Assembly (NCBI GenBank): GCA_018001225.1
Contig: JAGNIJ010000014.1
Coordinates: forward strand, 19,404 to 83,403
Length of the DNA stretch: 64,000 bases
Source of the DNA: Kiritimatiellia bacterium
Lineage (GTDB): Bacteria; Verrucomicrobiota; Kiritimatiellia; CAIQIC01; JAGNIJ01
Direction: 5' to 3'
Position 1 is the stretch's first letter. Each line of letters opens with the position of its first letter. This document shows, piece by piece, positions 60,201 through 64,000 of this stretch. The translations under genes and the position numbers were made by a program. The notes beneath the pieces were generated by a model. The model did not search any database, was not told the origin of the DNA, and saw only the letters and a program-made list of their open reading frames with translations.

Positions 60201-63200
60201 ATGCCGCGGTGACGATCACGGGGTCCCTGTCGGTGGCGAGCATTTCCGGGACGAATGCGTCTGTGGCGCAGAACGCGGCCGTGACGAGTTCCTCCATCGC
60301 GCTGGGTAATGGCGTGGTATGGACGCAGAACGCGTATTGGGCCGTGTCGGAGAGCAACCTCGTGGTGTCGAAGTGGACGTGGTCGGTGAACTACAGCCAG
60401 ACGTGGGCGTCGGTGACGGTGACCAACGGGGGCAAGGTCACCTATCCGGCGGGTAACACGAATGGCTTGTGGCTGAATGTAACCGGGACACTCGCTGTGG
60501 CGACGAATTCGTCCATAGACGTCACCGGCTGCGGCAACGTGGAGAGCGGCTTGTTCTCGCGGGTGGGCGGAAGCTATGGCGGGCGCGGGGGAAGTTCGGG
60601 GACGAATCTTTCGCTGGTGACCTATGGCAGCCTTATGGAACCGGTGGATTTCGGTGGAGGATCCCTTAGTTATCGCGGCGGTGGGAAAGTAAGGTTGACT
60701 GCGGGCGTTCTTCAATTGGACGGCATGCTGACGGCGAACGGGGCCACGCCAGGTTCAGCGTACGGGGCGCCGGCTGGAGGATCGGTCTGGATTACCACGT
60801 CCTTGCTGCAAGGAGGGGGAACCATCCAGGCCAAGGGCGGGCAGGGCGCCATCAACGCCTGTGGCGGCGGCGGGGGCCGCATTGCGATCTACTATTTCGA
60901 CTCGATGGGATTCGACCTCACCGGCCGGGTGTCGGCGGCGGGCAGCGCCGGGAGCGGCGGCTATGAAAGCGGCAGCAATGGCACGGTGTACCTGGAACAT
61001 ACGAAGCCGGCGACGCCCGTGGTGTCGGCGTACAGGATCACCGTGTCGGGATTCTCGGCGAACTGGTCGGCGTCGAGCGGAACCACCAACTACATCCTGG
61101 ACGTGGCCACGGATGCGGCGTTCACGAGCTACGTCAGCGGGTATGAACACCTGTCGCTGGGCAATGTGACCAATGTGGCGGTTACGGGCCTGGACGACGG
61201 GCAGCCGTACTACTGCCGGGTGCAAGCGATTAATTCCTATGGCGCGGGCGACTATTCGGAACCCATCACGGTGAACGTACCCGATGCGTTCACCCTGCTG
61301 CATTCGTTTGCCGGCGGGGCGGGGGACGGGAGCACTCCTTTCTACGGAGAGCCGCTGGTGGCGGGTTCGACGCTCTATGGGATGACCTCCCAGGGCGGCG
61401 CCGACGATGTGGGCCTGGTGTTCAAAATGAACGTGGACGGGACCGGGTTCGCCGTGCTGCATGAGTTCGGCACCTCGGATGGGGCGGCGCCGTATGGTTC
61501 CCTTCTTTTGTCGGGTTCGACGCTCTACGGCATGACCGGCAGCGGCGGAACCAACGGGTATGGCGTGGTGTTCAAGATAAGCGTGGACGGGACGGGCTTC
61601 GCCGTGTTGCATGAGTTCAGCAACACGGACGGGGCGGCACCGTATGGTTCCCTGGCCATGTCGGGCGCGAAACTTTACGGAACGACGTCGGAGGGCGGCT
61701 CCGGTGGCTACGGCACGCTGTTCTCCATGAACGTGGACGGGACGGGGTTCACGGTGTTGCATGACTTCGCGTATGACAGCGGGGCCTATCCTTACAGTAC
61801 GCCGGTCGTGTCCGGCGCGACGCTCTATGGCATGGCGTCGGAGGGCGGCTCCGACGGGTATGGCGTGGTGTTCAAGATGAACGTGGACGGGACGGGTTAT
61901 GCGCTGTTGCATCAGTTTGCCGGCGGGACGGGGGATGGCGCTTATGCGTTCGGTTCCCTGACGTTGGCTGCTTCCACGCTCTATGGCATGACTTACGCCG
62001 GCGGCGCCAGCAACAAGGGTGTTGTGTTTTCGATAGGCACGGACGGGACGGACTATGCGCTGCGGCACGAGTTTGCCGGCGGGCCGGCGGACGGGGCCGC
62101 GCCCCAAGGTTCCTTGACCTTGTTGAACTCGATGGTCCTCGGCATGACCTATGATGGCGGCGCCAACAGCTATGGCGTCGTGTACCAGATGAATCTGGAT
62201 GGGACAGGATTTACGGTGCTCCATCAGTTCGCCGGCACAACAAATAACGGATACCAACCTCGCGGGTCCATGACGCTATCCGGCTCGTTGCTCTATGGCA
62301 TGGTGTTGATGGGCGGGGCCCATGACAAGGGAATCATCTACTCCTACGATCTGGGCCGGGTGACGGTCGTCCTCTCGGGCCGGGTGACGGATTCCGGCAC
62401 GGGCGCAGGGGCGGATGGGATACCCATCAGCTTTGGCGACCGGGCCGGCATGGCGGTGACGGCGGGCGGGGGCTATTACACCAACGCGGTATCGGTGGGA
62501 TGGAGCGGACAGGCGACGCCCCTGCAGGAAGACTTCGAATTCACGCCGCCCTCGCGTGCGTATATCAACGTGACAACCAATCAGGCCGGGCAAAACTACA
62601 CGAGGGCGGTGGCGGTGCCTCCGCCTCCGGCGCCGGAGTCGCAAGCGGCGACGGGCGTGACGGCGAGCGGATTCGCGGCGAACTGGAGCGCGTCGGCGGG
62701 GGCGACGAACTACTTGCTGGATGTATCGATGAACTCGTCGTTCACGAATTGCGTGAGCGGGTACCAGGACCTGCCGGTGGGGAACGCGCTGACGAAGCCG
62801 GTGACGGGGCTGTCGGCGGGGACGATGTACTACTACCGGGTACGGGCGGCGAACGCGGGCGGAACGAGCGGGAACTCGGAGACCATCAGCGTGCTGCTGG
62901 TTCCGCCGGCGCCGGAAGCGCAAACCTCGACCAACGCGAGCATGACCAGCTTTGACGCGGAGTGGCTGGCCGCGGCGGGGGCGACGAATTACCTGCTGGA
63001 CGTGTCGTGGCACGAGGATTTCGTGGAGTTCGCGGCGGGATACGCGAACCGGAGCCTGGGGGATGTGACCTGGTGCGTGGTGACGGGACTGACGGAAGAG
63101 GCGACCTACTATTTCCGGGTGAGGGCGCAGAACGGTTCGGGGACCAGCAGCAACTCGGCGACGATCCTGGTGAATATGGCGCCGTCGCCGGCGCCGGACG

Positions 63201-64000
63201 CGCCGGAGGCGCTGGCGGCGACGGAGGTGGATACGACGAGCTTCCAGGCGAACTGGAACGGGGTGGAGGGCGGCACGAATTACCTGCTGGACGTGAGCAC
63301 GGACGAGAGCTTCAGCCAGCTGGTGAACGGGTACGCGAACCGCGCGGTGGGGGACGCCGCGAGTTGCCTCGTGACGGGACTCACGCCGGATGTGGTCTAC
63401 TATTACCGGGTGAGGGCGCAGGACGGCAACGGGGTGAGCGCGTCCTCCGGCACGATCACGGTGCCGACGCAGCCGTTGTTCTGGCTGCCGATGGCGTCGG
63501 GTATGAACGCGGACGTCCAGGCGCTGGCGGCGGACGGCTCGAACGTGTACGCAGGCGGCGTGTTCACGCAGGCGGGCGGCGCGGGCGCGAACTACGCGGC
63601 GAAGTGGAACGGCACGAACTGGGCGGCGCTGGGCAGCGGGCTCAACGGGAGCGTGCTGGCCGTGGCGGCGGGCGGGTCGAAGGTGTACGCGGGCGGGACG
63701 TTCACGCAGGCGGGAGGCGCGGGCGCGAACTACGCGGCGAAGTGGGACGGGACGAACTGGACGGCGCTGGGGAGCGGGCTCAACGGGAGCGTGTCGGCCC
63801 TGGCGGTGGACGGTTCGAAGGTGTACGCGGGCGGCGCGTTCACCACGGCGGGCGGCGCGGGCGCGAACCGGATCGCGAAGTGGGATGGGACGAACTGGAC
63901 GGCGCTGGGGAGCGGGCTCAACGGGAGCGTGCGGTCCGTGGCGGTGTACGGGTCGAAGGTGTACGCGGGCGGGGAGTTCACGACGGCGGGCGGATCGAAC
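54281..64000 (+). CDS. Second giant secreted repeat protein, 3' end beyond the window (at least 3,240 residues)
   Basis: The frame opens at an ATG with signal peptide MKTTIGMLVLGLTVPVWA and a GAGGAGG ribosome site, and stays open to the last base. In order: a header WDVIITNSMT; three glycine-rich modules (54580-56750) with SYGGRGG, FGGGS, AGGS(I/V)W and GGGGGR(I/V)A(I/V)YY; Ig-like segments (56755-58490); a second header plus three more glycine-rich modules (58493-61000); one Fn3-like unit; seven GloVer-type repeats (61285-62350; LYGMTS-GG-GVVFKMNVDGTG-FxVLHxF); one GWSG unit; three Fn3-like units; and a propeller-like repeat (63476-64000). Likely co-transcribed with the giant gene upstream. 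No catalytic motif seen. Confidence 0.82.
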   Translation, partial: MKTTIGMLVLGLTVPVWAQSWDVIITNSMTIASTNLSYDGQSVLINAATVTIVGAHAFLNLGFMNGACLKHATGDVDGVQLTISNRLTLATNSWIDVTGCGNKGTYTVDTIGGSHGGRGASYGGASSPCFGDHEEPVLFGGGSKNYRGGGVIRIAAGILQVDGAIVADGANTLGSGLQGGGAGGSIWLTVGTLCGVGQIRANGGYAVWQAGSGGGGRVAIYYADASGFDLTSNVQASGWHASSAAHGGAGTIYLKKEDTGEARLLVNNQPAGLAGAQTELGISQPTLPLEACNAQVVITGAMAVASISGTNATIYQNAALTAPDDHLVVDGWTWVPAYSQTWANVTVTNRGKITHTVTDTNGLRLWVAGTLNVATNSAIDVSGGGTKNTSLNAYVGGSYGGRGGNYGANLSPLCYGDIRYPDVFGGGSYYYAGGGIIRIVAGTLQVDGTVSADGLTTTGGNQGGSAGGSIWLSVGTLRGGGQIRANGGNATWQACGGGGGRIAVYYTDATGFNLADNVRAWGTMDSSYPGGAGTVYLKNMGTETEQLLVKNNRWVTSAMSTELGIDAPALLLEVYNAAAAITGATAVAGISGTNAIVHQNAALTVPDNSLLVNGWTWNPNYYQVWANVTVTNIGKITHPVGNTNGVRLNVTGALTIATNCSLDVSSCGNTNISLNQYPGGSYGGRGGNYGTNESAAVYGSETEPSDFGEGVRGYRGGGKARVEAEVLQLDGSFLSNGQTPVNYYGGAAGGSLWINVGSLRGGGSMSANGATAGYASGGGGGRIAIYCADASSFNLTTARVTVTGGGSSGYGLGSNGTIYIENRARPPAVLSIDPSGATSSAITRILVNLLTPIDPATFTAGDVTLTGPSGPIVPSSVTSSNQHVYAVNLPGALTQEGLYQLTIGPAILSTNGTALDQDRDGAPGEAVDDVFAASFTVDLTPPAAPTVTNYVMAPASNNLRWSSAVLRGTREADTAVWIQGVQRTGTGTGAWTHAQAFTQGVNRLRMYAKDRAGHSSPTSEVIFFVDSIAPAVTAAVPANNAHTGAPPAWVRLTYTEAISGLDTNRSSVSVQRGSVPVAGTWAATTNTLTFTPGAALTGGVYTVAATLIDWLSNTGTFSSAFTVDAAPPAAPGVYPVSTPTFSTNQLVSGTRESYAAVRLNGMLVATSSASIGWSHTVTLTPGVNTLGYSVVDRAGNVSPTTTVEIVYINVAPVRVMAISPSGYSREPVEYIDLTYEYPLNTNTIGLDDFTLTGPQGELPLSQISSLNSQVYRLTPAASLSADGLYRLVMGTNISSITGHAATNNYTGMILVYAAYPAPPVVTNYAMAPVTNELSRTLVVLRGIRETNTAVWIDGVQRVPAGSGAWSYTNLFSQGLTRLALSGTGGGVYSPTNHCIFAVDSLHPAWDVIITNSMTIAATNVIYDGQSVLINAATVTIAGAHVFQNMGLTNGARLTHGPADGTGVYITVSSTLLVATNSSIDASACGARNLSFGNVCGGSYGGRGGQYNGVSPGCFGNFREPALLGGGSYYWEGGGIVRITVDTLWVEGMILADGKGISNGGGAAGGSVWLDVATMLGGGQIRANGGPGSNGSCGGGGGRVAIYYSDTSSFNLANNVQAKGGGGTSGRQSGGAGTVYLKDKGLETEQLSVDNTGMANATVTELGLAEPDMPLLINNAALAVTGSMSVASIAGTNAVVVQNAALTIPEIALGAGSVWTQSASLALSGNSMVMSNWTWTVNYSQTWASVTVTNGGKITHPVGSTNGLLLVVSGPLIVATNSSIDVSGCGVINATVPMYCGGSHGGRGGEYNGVSPSCYGDFKEPDSFGGGCYSYEGGGKAKIVANSLQIDGEILANGKCLGDRGASAGGSIWLDVGTLLGGGRLGATGGKALNASCGGGGGRIAVYYSDASGFNLTNNVQALGGEGNAGRQAGGAGTVYLKDKGAGTELLRVNNAGKAGAAVIELGITAPTVPLVIENAAVTITGSLSVASISGTNASVAQNAAVTSSSIALGNGVVWTQNAYWAVSESNLVVSKWTWSVNYSQTWASVTVTNGGKVTYPAGNTNGLWLNVTGTLAVATNSSIDVTGCGNVESGLFSRVGGSYGGRGGSSGTNLSLVTYGSLMEPVDFGGGSLSYRGGGKVRLTAGVLQLDGMLTANGATPGSAYGAPAGGSVWITTSLLQGGGTIQAKGGQGAINACGGGGGRIAIYYFDSMGFDLTGRVSAAGSAGSGGYESGSNGTVYLEHTKPATPVVSAYRITVSGFSANWSASSGTTNYILDVATDAAFTSYVSGYEHLSLGNVTNVAVTGLDDGQPYYCRVQAINSYGAGDYSEPITVNVPDAFTLLHSFAGGAGDGSTPFYGEPLVAGSTLYGMTSQGGADDVGLVFKMNVDGTGFAVLHEFGTSDGAAPYGSLLLSGSTLYGMTGSGGTNGYGVVFKISVDGTGFAVLHEFSNTDGAAPYGSLAMSGAKLYGTTSEGGSGGYGTLFSMNVDGTGFTVLHDFAYDSGAYPYSTPVVSGATLYGMASEGGSDGYGVVFKMNVDGTGYALLHQFAGGTGDGAYAFGSLTLAASTLYGMTYAGGASNKGVVFSIGTDGTDYALRHEFAGGPADGAAPQGSLTLLNSMVLGMTYDGGANSYGVVYQMNLDGTGFTVLHQFAGTTNNGYQPRGSMTLSGSLLYGMVLMGGAHDKGIIYSYDLGRVTVVLSGRVTDSGTGAGADGIPISFGDRAGMAVTAGGGYYTNAVSVGWSGQATPLQEDFEFTPPSRAYINVTTNQAGQNYTRAVAVPPPPAPESQAATGVTASGFAANWSASAGATNYLLDVSMNSSFTNCVSGYQDLPVGNALTKPVTGLSAGTMYYYRVRAANAGGTSGNSETISVLLVPPAPEAQTSTNASMTSFDAEWLAAAGATNYLLDVSWHEDFVEFAAGYANRSLGDVTWCVVTGLTEEATYYFRVRAQNGSGTSSNSATILVNMAPSPAPDAPEALAATEVDTTSFQANWNGVEGGTNYLLDVSTDESFSQLVNGYANRAVGDAASCLVTGLTPDVVYYYRVRAQDGNGVSASSGTITVPTQPLFWLPMASGMNADVQALAADGSNVYAGGVFTQAGGAGANYAAKWNGTNWAALGSGLNGSVLAVAAGGSKVYAGGTFTQAGGAGANYAAKWDGTNWTALGSGLNGSVSALAVDGSKVYAGGAFTTAGGAGANRIAKWDGTNWTALGSGLNGSVRSVAVYGSKVYAGGEFTTAGGSN
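54341..61000 (+). repeat. Internal 4.15-kb duplication and six glycine-rich modules
   Basis: The header sequence at 54341 recurs at 58493 (offset 4152 bp = 1384 residues) with high DNA identity over at least 110 bp, including CTATGACGGCCAAAGCGTGC. Each header is followed by three glycine-rich modules, giving six in total at about 54580, 55420, 56280, 58740, 59610 and 60540. Confidence 0.75.
61285..62350 (+). repeat. Seven GloVer-type repeats
   Basis: Seven copies of about 50 residues carry LYGMTSxGGxxxxGVVFKMNVDGTG followed by FxVLHxFxxxDGAxPxGSL. I recognise the unit as the GloVer tandem repeat, usually an extracellular beta-propeller-like module. Confidence 0.75.
63539..64000 (+). repeat. 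46-residue (138-bp) repeat at the window edge
   Basis: The unit S(K/N)VYAGGxFTxAGGAGANxxAKWDGTNW-ALGSGLNGSV starts at 63539, 63677, 63815 and 63953, an exact 138-bp period. Copies are nearly identical at DNA level, so it continues past the window. Four-stranded propeller blades of this length are typical. Confidence 0.8.

Overview
The window is high-GC bacterial DNA and reads like a member of the PVC superphylum, most likely a Kiritimatiellota/Verrucomicrobiota-type genome. The evidence is a GreA elongation factor with a very long N-terminal extension (the arrangement I know from Chlamydia), a PEP-CTERM protein, a bactofilin pair, a planctomycete/verrucomicrobial-style sigma factor next to a membrane Ser/Thr kinase, and giant repeat-rich secreted proteins. 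All assignments come from reading the sequence; no database search was run.

Positions 1 to about 31.9 kb are mainly housekeeping genes in short operons: a partial NYN/OST-HTH protein, pdxH, a divergent two-gene AmmeMemoRadiSam pair (amrB/amrS), pilT with a PilZ-like partner, galE-cinA, infA, an RluA-type pseudouridine synthase, a membrane spermidine-synthase-like/TPR fusion, two small exported proteins (one PEP-CTERM), the long GreA, argC, a PIG-L deacetylase with a GNAT enzyme, two bactofilin-type genes, a hybrid histidine kinase with a Cys-rich GAF domain, a thiol-themed operon (ArsR - small CxTGACP membrane protein - thioredoxin - FmdB zinc ribbon), a second FmdB gene with a zinc-ribbon membrane protein, an ABC-class ATPase homologue whose P-loop is degraded, dtd, a secreted protein of unknown function, argH and a PAS-PAS-PP2C phosphatase. 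The intergenic spaces carry several families of short inverted repeats and one small MITE-like element with perfect terminal repeats and a 10-bp target duplication (4580-4731).

At 31.87-31.95 kb there is a tRNA-Leu(UAG), followed by a divergent-looking tyrosine recombinase (32053-33213). From there the character changes. A minus-strand operon encodes an ECF-like sigma factor, a 173-residue unknown protein and a transmembrane Ser/Thr kinase ending in two OB-fold-like domains. It has a clear promoter (37568-37596) and faces away from a gene of about 16 kb.

The last 26 kb is two giant secreted proteins in tandem, 76 bp apart: a complete one of 5,344 residues (38170-54204) and one that is open for at least 3,240 residues and runs off the window (54281-64000). 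Both are built from a shared kit of modules: Fn3-like units, a GWSG-containing carboxypeptidase-regulatory-like unit, glycine-rich beta-strand units, beta-helix segments, GloVer repeats and a propeller-like 46-residue repeat. Large stretches are nearly identical at DNA level, showing recent internal duplication. The most plausible joint reading is a surface or exported giant-protein locus with its own adjacent regulatory operon, possibly an accessory island bounded by the tRNA/recombinase side.
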